Below are positions 18,201 to 23,878 of a DNA stretch of 24,045 bases, piece by piece; within the stretch, counting starts at the first letter, position 1, and each line of letters begins with the position of its first letter. Source of the DNA: a virus; the IMG/VR virus record IMGVR_UViG_3300042894_006513, positions 1-24,045 of that record; one strand, written 5' to 3'. The translations under genes and the position numbers were made by a program. Below the pieces are notes generated by a model. That model did no database searches and had not been told where the DNA came from. It worked only from the letters and a program-made list of their open reading frames with translations.

Positions 18201-20011
18201 TTGACAAATTCATATCCGTCAACTTGATAACTAGTTGCACCATTAACTTCACTGAATGCGTCAGTGGTAACAAAATCTACTATATCTACTGGTTGTTTTG
18301 CTGCGGTACCATTATTGAATAATTGTAAACCACCGCGAAATTCTAAAATTGGTCTTTTAGCTCTGAAGTTATTGTCGAATACAGCAACAGTATTATTATA
18401 TTCTGCAGTAGCGTTAATGACATCTATATGAAACCATCTATTGGTTCTCGACCACGCATTGAGGCTAGGTGAATCTAAAGACATCAATAGATAGTCAGGT
18501 ATTAACGGTTGATTGGGCTCGGTGCTGTCAATATAAGTTTCGGGTGTGATATAATCAGTAACAGGCAGCAACTTGATAGCAGTACCCACACCCGAAACAT
18601 AGTATTCATTATTTTGATAACTGTCAGGCACAACTGACCCACGAAAAACAACTTTTAAATTGTTAGTAAAGACCACACCTGTAGGACTGGTATAGTTTGG
18701 TTTGCCTAAAATATTATCTATGAAAATAGTATCATTATCAGTGGATTCTAACAGTCGTATAACACCAAAAAAGTTTGGATTGGTACTGTCTTGATAGTAA
18801 AGAGTATTAAAGATTGCCGATAGTAATGGGATCTTTTCTATAAAACCATCTGAGTTTTTGTACCATTGTGTGCTGCTCCATTGGGCGCCGAATAAAATAT
18901 CAACTTTATCAAATATTGCAATAGGGATATATGGTTCTACTGTTAGATAAATTTGATTGTCTGTGTCATAATTGTAGACAATTCTCCAGACCTTATATCT
19001 TTCTTCAAAAGGTATCTCTAATTCTTGATCATAGAGTGTAGTATCAAAACTGCCAACTTGTCCATTGAATGCTGGATCCTGTGGTAAGGGATCAAATCTA
19101 GTAGATTCAAACCAGCCCTGTTCCGTTGTAAAAATAATAGTTTTCTGATCTAAACTAGTTATTCCATCAATACCACTGGGATAAGCGGCTAAAAAATTAT
19201 CAAGATAGACATTGTTTATATCTTCATAAGTCAGTGTAGTAGTCAATAAATCAACGGAACCCAACAAAGGTAAATCATAATAAAACTGCTGAGCATCGGC
19301 TTGAGGAACATTGAATGTCACTGTGCCATTGCTTTGACCGTTGTCCTCAACACCCAAAATATCTCTGCCGGAAATGTTAGGTGTGGCACTAAGGGTACCA
19401 TTGACACCAGGCTCTAACTGTATCCAAAATTTATGAGGATCTTGATTGACATTGAATGTATAAGATCCACCTCTTAGCAGATAAATTGTAGGGCGGTTTC
19501 CTGCTATACCCGAAAATTCATAACCCCTGTTAGTTCTGGTTACATCGAAACTGTCAGTTAATGGAATAGCAGATGAACTGATATCTACGGCGTCTGGACC
19601 ATTTGGTAACCAATAGTATTGGCTGAAATTGATAAACTTGTCAAAATCAACAAAAGGATCCCAGGAATAATATTCGCTGGTCCATAACCTATCAAGTCTT
19701 GAAGTATTGGCACCTTGCAGAGCCAATGCATCTACCATACCAGGATAAGTGATTACATCTTTAATTTTGGTTCGATCTTCACGCAATGAAACTACCCCTG
19801 GTTCAAGTTGATAGTCACTGCGTATCTTATCTAATTCTATGACATATTTGTCATTGGGATTTACACCAGGGCCAATTTTACGACCTATATAGCCCTGTGT
19901 TCTTTTAAATTCAGGTTCTTGCGTAAGTTGATCTAATGTAGCAGAAAGAAACTGCCGATTTATCGGAGTTTGAAATATTTCAGGTAAAAAATCTACAGTT
20001 CTGAAGGACAT
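6242..20011 (-). CDS. Giant baseplate-associated structural protein (4589 aa)
   Basis: This is a single uninterrupted frame, roughly 500 kDa. The N-terminus (MSFRTVDFLPEIFQTPINRQ, 1-20; TQGYIGRKIGPGVNPNDKY, 38-56; YYSWDPFVDFDKFINFSQYY, about 114-133) matches the giant virion protein I recall downstream of gp6 in T4-like cyanophages. It holds the position of T4 gp7 (about 1030 aa) but is over four times longer. Visible parts, in order, are: a Tyr/Asn-rich N-terminal third; a CBM5/12-like segment near 1755-1800; a seven-motif FG-GAP-like propeller at about 2175-2980 with inserted beta modules; a second and third CBM5/12-like segment near 2668-2714 and 3767-3807; GxGY repeats near 3675-3744; and a run of beta modules at 3950-4560. 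Just before the last module is VTINGERITYREID, then SGLRRGTAGT. No catalytic motif or membrane helix is seen. The ATG overlaps the gp6 stop (TAATG), so translation is probably coupled. It likely forms the outer wedge and a surface-binding region. Whether it is cleaved after synthesis is unknown. Confidence 0.85.
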   Translation of the reverse strand: MSFRTVDFLPEIFQTPINRQFLSATLDQLTQEPEFKRTQGYIGRKIGPGVNPNDKYVIELDKIRSDYQLEPGVVSLREDRTKIKDVITYPGMVDALALQGANTSRLDRLWTSEYYSWDPFVDFDKFINFSQYYWLPNGPDAVDISSSAIPLTDSFDVTRTNRGYEFSGIAGNRPTIYLLRGGSYTFNVNQDPHKFWIQLEPGVNGTLSATPNISGRDILGVEDNGQSNGTVTFNVPQADAQQFYYDLPLLGSVDLLTTTLTYEDINNVYLDNFLAAYPSGIDGITSLDQKTIIFTTEQGWFESTRFDPLPQDPAFNGQVGSFDTTLYDQELEIPFEERYKVWRIVYNYDTDNQIYLTVEPYIPIAIFDKVDILFGAQWSSTQWYKNSDGFIEKIPLLSAIFNTLYYQDSTNPNFFGVIRLLESTDNDTIFIDNILGKPNYTSPTGVVFTNNLKVVFRGSVVPDSYQNNEYYVSGVGTAIKLLPVTDYITPETYIDSTEPNQPLIPDYLLMSLDSPSLNAWSRTNRWFHIDVINATAEYNNTVAVFDNNFRAKRPILEFRGGLQLFNNGTAAKQPVDIVDFVTTDAFSEVNGATSYQVDGYEFVNGTRVIFAIDNELDIRNKIYIVSFIEPTGDSSSEVILLTPAEDANVLVNNSVLGLNGQTEQGLTYWFNGLTWKLAQEKTQVNQAPLFDVFDLNGISYSDQDLYISSNFFGSKVFSYQPGEGSKDPVLGFPLNYLTLANVGDIVFDNNFYTQSFVYLKDKSSVTQNISNGILKEYSSRTDFVPRIGWQTAATRLQVYQQFRFVYDGSSTLLLDIAVKNQEIIDVPVVKIYIGEDFQVPGTFSYTTTENSTTITLNETGIPIGTIIEVQALSDQISEVGFYEVPNNLENNPFNENSSIFTLGTARQHYQSIAENLLDFQGSINGANNTRDLGNILPYGLIINQQSSPLSLAGYFLRSQQFNIFSALDYNSREYEKIKAQILNLAVTNDYTNLTIPEILNDILTELGFDKTSSQPFYWSDMLPFSNVYTETVYTWTPVSVNVFDTTQTYDFTSANYLGLLVYLNGVQLLRGSQYTVGIDSPTITVTAPLAVGDTITIREYQTTAGSFIPNTPTKLGLYPATEPEIYIDETYIEPTLVIRGHDGSITVAFEDFRDELLLEFEKRIYNTLKVDGNPIPLVATDVIPGQFRSTDYSIEEINEILASDFFSWVGWNKLDFRTQNYISSNKFTYNYSQSGNKLNNTSLDIGAWRGIYNYFYDTIYPNTRPWEMLGFSVEPSWWQSQYGLPPYTSGNLVLWDDLEAGLVRDPNGEYIIEKYARPGLTQVIPAGTEGQLASPFDSVVGSYSQNSFRLNWKFGDDGPVENAWRTSSSYPFSIMRLLALTRPAEFFTLFADRDLYRFDNTFDQYLLNDRYRLDANGVQVYGNGISKASYIDWIVDFNRQSGLDSTDILTEDLASLDVRLCYRFGAFTAKNLLQVFTEKSSPQSINSGLLLPDESYNLFLYKNVPFNQAIYSSVIVQKTNNGYSVYGYGTLKPYFEILASQNVGIPVAISAGGKTVNVSVSHSDTIIQIPYGFEYTTTSGVADFLISYGVRLQQLGFIFDDYENGYILNWQQMVKEFLYWDAQGWGVNSIINLNPLANKLVLETPLAIVDDISVQTQENLVLDQEKSPLTTKNLVVDRENNRFSLVPTNNQTINYISVNLVSYENIMVLDNRSIFADLIYDPATGARQDRIKISAVTSVNWNGQLNAPGFILNQDNIQDWTPLRKYAKGEIVKYKSLYYSAIDIIQPSETFNFNLWKRSDYTEIQTGLLPNLANKSNQLENSYNVYTANLERDQDLFSYGLIGFRPRQYMTALNLDDISQVNLYRQFLGTKGTVQAAEIFTFADLGKGVAQFDIYENWAIQKATYGANANRNYYEIQLNEADLNANPSTVQVIFPGQQTLANQSVQVGDIWKSSTLISNPDILTTRSNLPPDAGLPTAGFVNFNDVDITVFSLEDPTVLNPYLSELAVGQLIWVAKVNNYDWDVYRVYGVPGKVIEVRDNLDGTAQVIFDQNHNLLQNQQAIIKFFDPSIDGVYRVLAVPAPNAIVIAYIFVNINQISIFGNGVAFTLKSVRVSQPSDIINTDFADDLNLGFKIWVSNSTSPWEVLEKQEVFDEDQTIRPDLPVQDGQYGISADQSQQNLFTLVGSPGYSVEGAVYTYVKNNFGNYIPNSVLECSAVGTRDFGRSVSIGNTTFSAVGAPLSDINAITDMGLVAVLEKISGSSTFEFIQLLLPEQDLGDSAEFGHSIKISQDEKWMYVGAPGINAVYAFAQIPVQRQTVSYKTDGSTDTYNFGDSIVIDETKPNQIVVILNNQLLLPASYSLSGGEITLNSTPADNSVLSITRKSTYEFDGNGGSVYNIGDYLYTAQNIYSFSVLVDNVLLRPFVDYTFNTTTKNITFSTAKTSSNKIIVRSGSYYQYIEKLEPPTPVVGARFGHSIDCTLDGSQILIGAKNDDVVAATTTNNAGAVYIFERNIERFTVTDVDQTEYSTTVNFVQPLTVSVNGQNLINTQDNIGGQFTVIDSNTVDIDYNFTVGDVVEISINTFNFLQKLSQTTPQEFAEYGYSVKICSNSCSVYVGVPGNNSELPQSGMVERTVNQARTYGTISSTIANPSLISGNSLRINNIDVVVPGLWVGANPYTFRTVVYTLSSGIYSIYQAQQDVPGGTDISDSDYWKLIDTTAFGYIINLIAFRHQVNAVVPNVSAVLSSNIQITPSGLDRTYSIGTAYQDVESYTPLVYVNNVLKTLNVDYTLNLTAKTLTFTTPPPSTADITVVTGVLSFNTINETLNYLNKLNISLGFVNPASVFDALGLEIFVHTQDIYSPRPSITARFGESISLSNSARTLIVGAPRDSAYIVNIYDNGLTYFDSKKTTFYSQPTESGAVYSFDLLDTQSPSVTNPNLFVFGQIIVPNVLESLDQYGKVVNYVNNTLLITSPGSDLGDSVLSELNYGKFITFLNENSSAAWVVIRRETPVVDIRLINSVFAYDILQSAEAEYFDFIDPLQNKILGVARQNIDYIGAIDPASYNVGSINNYGRRWGAAQVGKIWWDTANTRFVNPNQNNIEYAAARWSQLFPGSTVEVYQWTVSPVPPAQYTGPGVVKSLASYTVVTAVDSTGVLRTNYFFWVRGNEFINYNLGKTLSTTSIERYIEDPKSSGIPFVAFLSSSATAIYNKFGIVNAQDTILSIEYDKELNDNAVHVEYELIPQDRADGFLSTNLYRKLQDSFCGADTQGNIVPDPLLRPANRYGVNFRPRQSMFINRFAALQNYLTRVNEILARYPISENRNFSLLNSSEPIPSSNSGAWDDRVADLEELSFQNLSAVPVGYKYLVESNSEQFGFWTINQVTAAKTLETLQLVRVQSYDTPRYWSYINWYQPGYNSSITPVAVINYASELDSLTVPVGSSVKVRFNANNKFEIYLRTETGWVRVGLQDGTIEISRAIWDYAFGKFGFDVEVYDSQYFDQEPVTETRKIIQAINEELLIDDLLIERNRCLVLMFNFILSESLAPQWLFKTSLIDVDHRIRELLPFQIYNRDNQEFVIDYIQEVKPYHVQVRELNLLYNGFDQAGLAVNDFDLPAYFKTSLVTPKFVSPILTPYTLSSAIGTGLANLDSDTPPDSQLWTTLPYVYWFDNYKLSLESVNIVNGGTGYLIPPEVSVVGDCITPAVITANINILGQVSEIEILDPGSGYTSTPTIVVTGVGTGAMLTANMGNQLIRQIKTTIKFDRYQHQSNITDWQAGITYITGQRVRYANRVWQATENNSSMTFNLAQWTSVSANVLSGVDRTRGYYAPTAEQFGVDLNLLMSGISYPGVQVYGLLFNDNITELDTVYESSFLDSYLGTRLSDINVVGGTFVDTYSSHAPEELVPGSIFDTLDFRVFTRPGADWQGDGHGFPLNYIRFTYNSATSTEVSFANLINDPIGIIVSNQTQQRDLILGVHYTIDWVTQTVSIVNNVSFPAASNGDIITVSVYGIGGGNQIFRQSYNGQQVGNQLTIPVLYDEIDDLVIFVNGELTTDFTYSADVVGFTVINFATTYTAVDYISITALSESYFAEGISWSTPITEYFTADGSTLSFILSADMGGINAGVAVVERNGIRARPPAGASYIADGSSAFALPTRLGFNQSTISDSDVVVWLNNELQVQGVDYIVEPYVSDEDLREVIFAVEPNDGDSIYIAVFTDADYTFSGLGTSTVTLDWNPSSSFLPLTGDIISVISWNDTQQQNLSTKVYVGPVTTGITVNQPYDSTPFSYATISGDPGSYDYTEGITLVVNDLFLDKVYTKPERLWVTLNGDRLFYGAGFTVNGQELILTSGVISVTDVVVITEVTDSVTPDHMAFRIFQDMRGLQLTYRITENSTTELASAVLVDDDEITVKDASRLEIPSPTQNLLGVVTINGERITYREIDFNSNTISGLRRGTAGTAVAAHAADSIVYDMGIGNLLEAQYQNRLVQSTSIGDGSTIKFTADDIDLNYYADSSGFIELAVRVYVGGILQSGNYFISNYNPISVEFDTAPADGLEVVIEILQGLSWYEPGVNTASNGLALQETDTTAARFFRGF
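8590..8710 (-). other. CBM5/12-like segment 3 in the giant protein
   Basis: At about residues 3767-3807, TDWQAGITYITGQRVRYANR, then VWQATENNSSMTFNLAQWTS is a good fit to the W.....Y..G..V.Y....W.A.......F....W pattern of CBM5/12 modules. It directly follows the GxGY-repeat region. Confidence 0.5.
8778..8985 (-). repeat. GxGY beta-repeat pair in the giant protein
   Basis: Two related units, VNGGTGYLIPPEVSVVG and ILDPGSGYTSTPTIVVTGVG, each ending in an Ala/Thr-rich strand (ITANIN; AMLTANMG), lie at about residues 3675-3744. Such GxGYxxxPxVxxxG repeats are common in beta-rich phage fibre and tail proteins. Confidence 0.6.
11060..13490 (-). repeat. Seven FG-GAP-like motifs (possible 7-bladed beta-propeller) inside the giant protein
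   Basis: Seven segments follow the integrin/FG-GAP blade pattern (F/Y-G-x-S/V-V/I, then a strand, then V/I-G-A/S-P). By residue they are: LVGSPGYSVEGAVYTY (about 2180), FGRSVSIGNTTFSAVGAPLS (about 2220), FGHSIKISQDEKWMYVGAPG (about 2282), FGHSIDCTLDGSQILIGAKN (about 2470), YGYSVKICSNSCSVYVGVPG (about 2598), FGESISLSNSARTLIVGAPR (about 2867) and YGKVVNYVNNTLLITSPGSD (about 2954). Several are followed by a GAVY-type closing strand. Long insertions between motifs 3-4, 4-5 and 5-6 contain other modules. Seven motifs suit a closed propeller. The usual Ca2+ loop DxDxDG is not obvious in every motif. This is a pattern reading, not a modelled fold. Confidence 0.6.
11870..12010 (-). other. CBM5/12-like segment 2 in the giant protein
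   Basis: At about residues 2668-2714, WVGANPYTFRTVVYTLSSGI, then YSIYQAQQDVPGGTDISDSD and YWKL follow the same W/Y...Y....V.Y....Y.A......D..YW layout, in an insertion between propeller motifs 5 and 6. The match is looser than segment 1 because the usual Gly before the V-x-Y strand is missing. Confidence 0.4.
14610..14745 (-). other. CBM5/12-like segment 1 in the giant protein
   Basis: At about residues 1755-1800 the sequence QDWTPLRKYAKGEIVKYKSL, then YYSAIDIIQPSETFNFNLWK, fits the small chitin-binding CBM5/12 pattern. That pattern is W...Y..G..V.Y....Y.A......P......W, with the spaced aromatics that stack on sugars. In phages such modules occur on tail proteins that touch the host surface. 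Ligand and actual binding are not shown by sequence. Confidence 0.5.
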
Positions 20012-23000
20012 TAAATTACCCCACTACCAGGTGCTGTTTTTATATTTGTACTTGTCAAGGCTGAAATAACTTCGACATTATTTACTGTTGCTGCATTTAC
20101 AAAAATTTCATTGGGTGCACTTCTTATTTCGTAGAGATCACCAAAACTCTTGTTGGGATTTAATGGTACTATAACAACACTGCTTACTAAACCACCTATA
20201 TTTCTGTGAACATAAGCAGCACATTCACTGAAATAAAATGTAGCTCCAAAATCCCATTTGTCTATGGTAAAATAATTATTGAGATTTTGTACAACAAGAT
20301 TTTTGATTTCGCTGTCACTGGCCGATGTGTTGGCGGCCTTAATTACTTTAATGGTGGCCTTTAAAGCATTGGCAGCTTTTTCGCCAAATAAGGGTTTGAA
20401 AGTAACACTGTTTAATACAATGTTATCACTGATCATTTTGTAATTGTCAAGCCCTTGATATGCCAACGATAATTCATTGATTGTAGGTTGTAAAGGCTCA
20501 GGTACTGTACCAGTGGTATCTCGTATCCAGTTTTGATAGGCAATATAGTATTGTTGTGTGACTACATACAAGTCAATGATATTGCTTGTTCCTGGGTCAA
20601 TTCGGCTAGTCAATGGTGCATTGTGTCTGTATTGATAATACAGACTCTGTCTACCTGTTTTCACTATCCACGAGCTAGAAACATCAGTTATTACTCGCTG
20701 ATCATTTATGAAATCTAATCTATAAAATGCACCCACTGAACCAGATAATGTTACTTGAGCATAAGCATAAAATATTTGATCTGGGTTGAATTCAGTCTTA
20801 ACTAATTCTATGCTATCTAAAGTTGGCAGATCTCTGTAGACACGGTCAGCAGCAACTAACAGATATCTTTCGAGATTGTCAAAGTCTACTGTTTTTTCGA
20901 AGAATACAGTTTTGTTTACGGTATTATCGTCGGGGTTGACAATTTCATCAAAAAAGTCAGGATTATCTGCGATACCATCAGCATCACTATCTTCAAAACT
21001 CACTGTGACTTGAAAGTCATCAACTAAACCATCACTAAGCACTGGTTGTCCAATTATTCTCAAGGGGTAATCAGTTGTTAATGGTTGATTACTGTCAGGC
21101 TGCGAATTAGATCTTAAAACTTTGACAAAATCTTTTATGGTAGTGCCAGTTCTCGGATCGTAGATATTTTGATTGGTTTCAAAGAAAAATCTCGTTTGAA
21201 TTACACTACCAAAAGAATACACCAAAAATCTTGTTGAAACAGTATAAGTTTCGCCGTCGGTTATAAATTGTATAAGCCAACTGGCATCACTGTTGGTTCC
21301 TGCTGTACTCTGGGCATTAGCCAAACTAAATTCAGCATCAACTGCTAAATTACTGCTGGTAATTACATACCATGTACTGGTTAAGTTGTTATAACCTAGT
21401 CCAAAATTTCTGTAAAGTGTAATTTGATCTATAATTGAATTCACTACAGCCGTTGATAACGATGTCACTAAAACTGGTATAACTTCTACAGGAATCGCCG
21501 AAGTAGGAACAAAATTATTTAGAGTTATGGGACCAGTGCCGTCACTGAGATTACCCAGCCCACCATTAGTACCATTTCCTACTATGGACTGTGGGCTGGC
21601 CCATATGACTAGTTTGTCGCCTTCCTGGTTCGGCGTACCAACCTGTAATTTATTTTCACTGTCAAAGTATTGTCCATTTGGTGCTTGAAATTTAATCAAA
21701 GAACCCACAACAATATATTTGGTATTTGTGCTGCTAAAACTGCCCACTGCTACCGGAGTACCATTGCTATCTTTGAAGTATCCGGTGGTTTCGTTTAAAA
21801 GAGTAGTGCTTTGTTGCCAAGTTAAATTGAGTGCACTCAGCGACGGTCTTGAAAAATTTGCATAATAAAATTGAACAAATTCATCTTCTGCAATAGTAGG
21901 TTCGATTTGATTATTAATAACACTGGCTACATCATTGAGGTTTAACCAAGTGAAAGTAAATGTCGGTAAAGCATTATCTTCCCATAATGCACCATCACTA
22001 CCAAAACTGTTTGTGCTGGAATATTTTCCAGTATTGTCAACAAGATCTAACCAACGACTGGTGCCTATACTGGCACGATTCACTGCTTTACTTTTAATAA
22101 TGCTGTTATACAGTGTAAATGGAAAATTATTATAATCTTCGCCATTTACCATGCGATTTTGTGTGTAGTATCTAGCAGGTGCACGCTGTTTAATTTCGTC
22201 TAGCGTTTCTCTAGGTTGTGCATTGCTGACAGGTTGCGTAATACCGCAAGTAAATGTTATAGTCTCAACTTGCCCAGTTCGGCTGGTATAGGTAATAGGT
22301 ATTACCACACTTTGCATTTCTTCGGGATTAATGATATATCTTAATCCGTTACTGGCTCTGACATAACATCTAAATAGTCCCACCGGGATGGCGCTAAAAA
22401 CCCCATCACCGAAAATCAGTGTAATTTGATCATTGACTCTGCTGGCAACACTGAATAATTTTCTTTGTTCTGGATCTATCTGCTCGACTGCTCCAGCAAA
22501 GACATTGTCAACATATTGCCATTCGTCGGTGGTATTACCTACATTATCAAGTTGAAATAACCAACGGTCTTCGTTATTAACACCTTCGATATTAATTGCT
22601 ACTGTTTGATTGGAAATCTGTTCAGGCAAATTAAAATCTTGATTTGTCAATACTCCTTGTTTGAAATAAAAAAAGTATCCGGTATTGGCGCTGTCAAATC
22701 CCATTCTGTCATTGCGATAAAGAATGTTAAAAACAGAATTTATATTGGGACTAGGTTCATACACATAATCTCGACCTACGCTAGTTGCACTAACAGCTTC
22801 AAATGGCATTTGAACACCATCTATGGTGCTGTTATAACTGACAATAGGCAAAAATCCCGGCACTAAATTAATACTATATTCATCAGTGACGACATTTAAG
22901 ATAGTTTGTCTATTACCGGGTCTGCCAACTTTTTGACTGTCTATCAATGCAGCATTTATTATAGCAGTAAACTGCTCACGCCAATTGGGATTTGTGGGGT

Positions 23001-23436
23001 CGTTCCAATTAATTGTTATATTGCTGAGATTTATTCCATTAAAGTCGATGACATTTTCAGTGGTTTGTACATTGAAAACTTTAAGAAACCCCTGCGCTTC
23101 TTCATTGCGTTTAGGAGTATATCCTACCAGATTGGCCAATCTTACAACACTGTCTCTTCTTTCTGCAGTGTCAATGTAATTTTCTCTGGTATTGAGATCA
23201 TTTCTAAATGCCATTGCTTGACCCATGAATGCAATAACATCCAACAAGGCAATGAATTCACTGCTTTCAATATAGTCATTGAAAGTTTCAGGATAGTATT
23301 GTCTGAGATAATCTACAAAACTTTTTCTTAGTGTTTCAAAATCATAACTTTGAAAGTCTGCTTCTCTAAAAGTTTCGTAAATTCTTTTCCAGTCTTCGAC
23401 CCCGAAAATTACAGTTTGTCTAGTGGTTCTTGCCAT
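20011..23436 (-). CDS. 6: Baseplate wedge protein gp6-like (1141 aa)
   Basis: The N-terminal helical region (YDFETLRKSFVDYLRQYYPE, 31-50; ESSEFIALLDVIAFMGQAMA, 61-80; FRNDLNTRENYIDTAERR, 82-99; VVRLANLVGYTPKR, about 102-115) is a hallmark of gp6/baseplate-J-like wedge proteins. The marker RYYTQNRMVNGEDYNNFPF lies near 420-440. The C-terminal region (about 1010-1141) carries WDFGATFYFSECAAYVHRN and SSVVIVPLNPNK, as in the gp6 ring-forming end. T4 gp6 is about 660 aa, so this copy has some 480 extra residues, mostly beta-rich inserts. One insert holds DSDADGIADNPD (about 815-826), a thrombospondin-type-3-like Ca2+ loop. Gp6 dimers tie the six baseplate wedges together around the hub, next to gp25. 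The gene follows gp25 by 50 bases with a GATAAATA octamer in between, and its stop overlaps the giant gene's ATG. Confidence 0.88.
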   Translation of the reverse strand: MARTTRQTVIFGVEDWKRIYETFREADFQSYDFETLRKSFVDYLRQYYPETFNDYIESSEFIALLDVIAFMGQAMAFRNDLNTRENYIDTAERRDSVVRLANLVGYTPKRNEEAQGFLKVFNVQTTENVIDFNGINLSNITINWNDPTNPNWREQFTAIINAALIDSQKVGRPGNRQTILNVVTDEYSINLVPGFLPIVSYNSTIDGVQMPFEAVSATSVGRDYVYEPSPNINSVFNILYRNDRMGFDSANTGYFFYFKQGVLTNQDFNLPEQISNQTVAINIEGVNNEDRWLFQLDNVGNTTDEWQYVDNVFAGAVEQIDPEQRKLFSVASRVNDQITLIFGDGVFSAIPVGLFRCYVRASNGLRYIINPEEMQSVVIPITYTSRTGQVETITFTCGITQPVSNAQPRETLDEIKQRAPARYYTQNRMVNGEDYNNFPFTLYNSIIKSKAVNRASIGTSRWLDLVDNTGKYSSTNSFGSDGALWEDNALPTFTFTWLNLNDVASVINNQIEPTIAEDEFVQFYYANFSRPSLSALNLTWQQSTTLLNETTGYFKDSNGTPVAVGSFSSTNTKYIVVGSLIKFQAPNGQYFDSENKLQVGTPNQEGDKLVIWASPQSIVGNGTNGGLGNLSDGTGPITLNNFVPTSAIPVEVIPVLVTSLSTAVVNSIIDQITLYRNFGLGYNNLTSTWYVITSSNLAVDAEFSLANAQSTAGTNSDASWLIQFITDGETYTVSTRFLVYSFGSVIQTRFFFETNQNIYDPRTGTTIKDFVKVLRSNSQPDSNQPLTTDYPLRIIGQPVLSDGLVDDFQVTVSFEDSDADGIADNPDFFDEIVNPDDNTVNKTVFFEKTVDFDNLERYLLVAADRVYRDLPTLDSIELVKTEFNPDQIFYAYAQVTLSGSVGAFYRLDFINDQRVITDVSSSWIVKTGRQSLYYQYRHNAPLTSRIDPGTSNIIDLYVVTQQYYIAYQNWIRDTTGTVPEPLQPTINELSLAYQGLDNYKMISDNIVLNSVTFKPLFGEKAANALKATIKVIKAANTSASDSEIKNLVVQNLNNYFTIDKWDFGATFYFSECAAYVHRNIGGLVSSVVIVPLNPNKSFGDLYEIRSAPNEIFVNAATVNNVEVISALTSTNIKTAPGSGVI
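20960..21000 (-). other. Thrombospondin-type-3-like calcium loop within gp6
   Basis: The segment DSDADGIADNPD matches the DxDxDGxxDxxD spacing that coordinates Ca2+ in thrombospondin type 3 and related loops. It occurs once in the protein, in the C-terminal half, followed by an acidic stretch (FFDEIVNPDDN). Calcium binding is predicted from spacing only. Confidence 0.55.
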
Positions 23437-23458
23437 ATATGAGTTTCTCGGTTCAAAA

Positions 23459-23466
23459 TATTTATC
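23459..23466 (-). promoter_or_regulatory. Candidate T4-type late promoter (GATAAATA) before gp6
   Basis: GATAAATA lies in the 50-base gap between gp25 and gp6, 22 bases before the gp6 ATG, one base from the T4 late consensus. It would leave a short leader. The leader lacks a strong GGAG; only CCGAG is near. Confidence 0.45.
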
Positions 23467-23471
23467 GTTTT

Positions 23472-23491
23472 TATAAACTATGTAGTTTATA
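23472..23491. repeat. Perfect 9-bp inverted repeat at the end of gp25
   Basis: The arms TATAAACTA and TAGTTTATA are separated by two bases and overlap the gp25 stop codon (23487-23489). The loop is too short for a simple hairpin and no U-tract follows in the transcript direction, so a terminator is unlikely. It may be a protein-binding dyad next to the GATAAATA octamer, or chance in AT-rich DNA. Confidence 0.45.
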
Positions 23492-23861
23492 TGTAAGTGG
23501 CATTTCTCTGTATCTGGTCGAAAAATATAGATAATATTTCAGCGTTATTTGTTGGTATTACTTGTATTGTAAGTTCTAATAACAATCCGTTATCCTGTGG
23601 ATAAACATTAACTGATTGTAAATAAATTCTAGGATCGCCGCCGGCTACTCGTTGTACTTCTTCTAAAATGCCCTGTTCTGTGGCTTGATTAAGATTTTCA
23701 AAGACAAAATCCCAAAGTCTTGTGCCATATTCAGGTCGTCCAGGTAGTTGACCTTGTCTAATGTTGAATGCATTTAATAGATCTTGTTTGATTAATTCAA
23801 AATCTACTAATGTAAATTTTTTATTACGACCAATGGTGCTAAATCCTATAAATGTTGTCAT
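23487..23861 (-). CDS. 25: Baseplate wedge protein gp25-like (124 aa)
   Basis: Its length is normal for the gp25/GPW family (T4 gp25 is about 130 aa). The core FNIRQGQLPGRPEYGTRLWD (32-51) followed by FVFENLN (52-58) is the family signature: a turn with Arg/Pro, then a Gly-x-x-Leu/Trp-x-x-hydrophobic-Phe-Glu strand-helix. VQRVAGGDPRIYLQSVNVYP (69-88) and a beta-strand LLLELTIQV complete the fold. gp25 belongs to the conserved core of contractile injection systems. It sits in the inner baseplate with gp6 and is thought to help seed sheath assembly. The ATG at 23861 has AAGGG about ten bases upstream. It lies 17 bases after the preceding gene and 50 bases before gp6, the order expected for this phage group. 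Confidence 0.9.
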   Translation of the reverse strand: MTTFIGFSTIGRNKKFTLVDFELIKQDLLNAFNIRQGQLPGRPEYGTRLWDFVFENLNQATEQGILEEVQRVAGGDPRIYLQSVNVYPQDNGLLLELTIQVIPTNNAEILSIFFDQIQRNATYI

Positions 23862-23878
23862 GATGTATTTACCCTTTT

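Noticed and set aside
6242-20011. Intein, frameshift or gene fusion error within the giant frame
   Set aside because: Composition and module type stay phage-structural throughout, there is no intein-type Cys/His-Asn splice signature, and the frame is continuous from a coupled start to its stop.
22906-23331. 141-codon plus-strand ORF opposite gp6
   Set aside because: It lies wholly antisense to the well-supported gp6 gene, and its protein shows no recognisable pattern. AT-rich antisense frames of this size are expected.
23472-23491. Inverted repeat after gp25 as an intrinsic terminator
   Set aside because: The spacer is two bases, the stem is entirely AT-rich apart from one G/C pair, and no U-run follows in the transcript direction.
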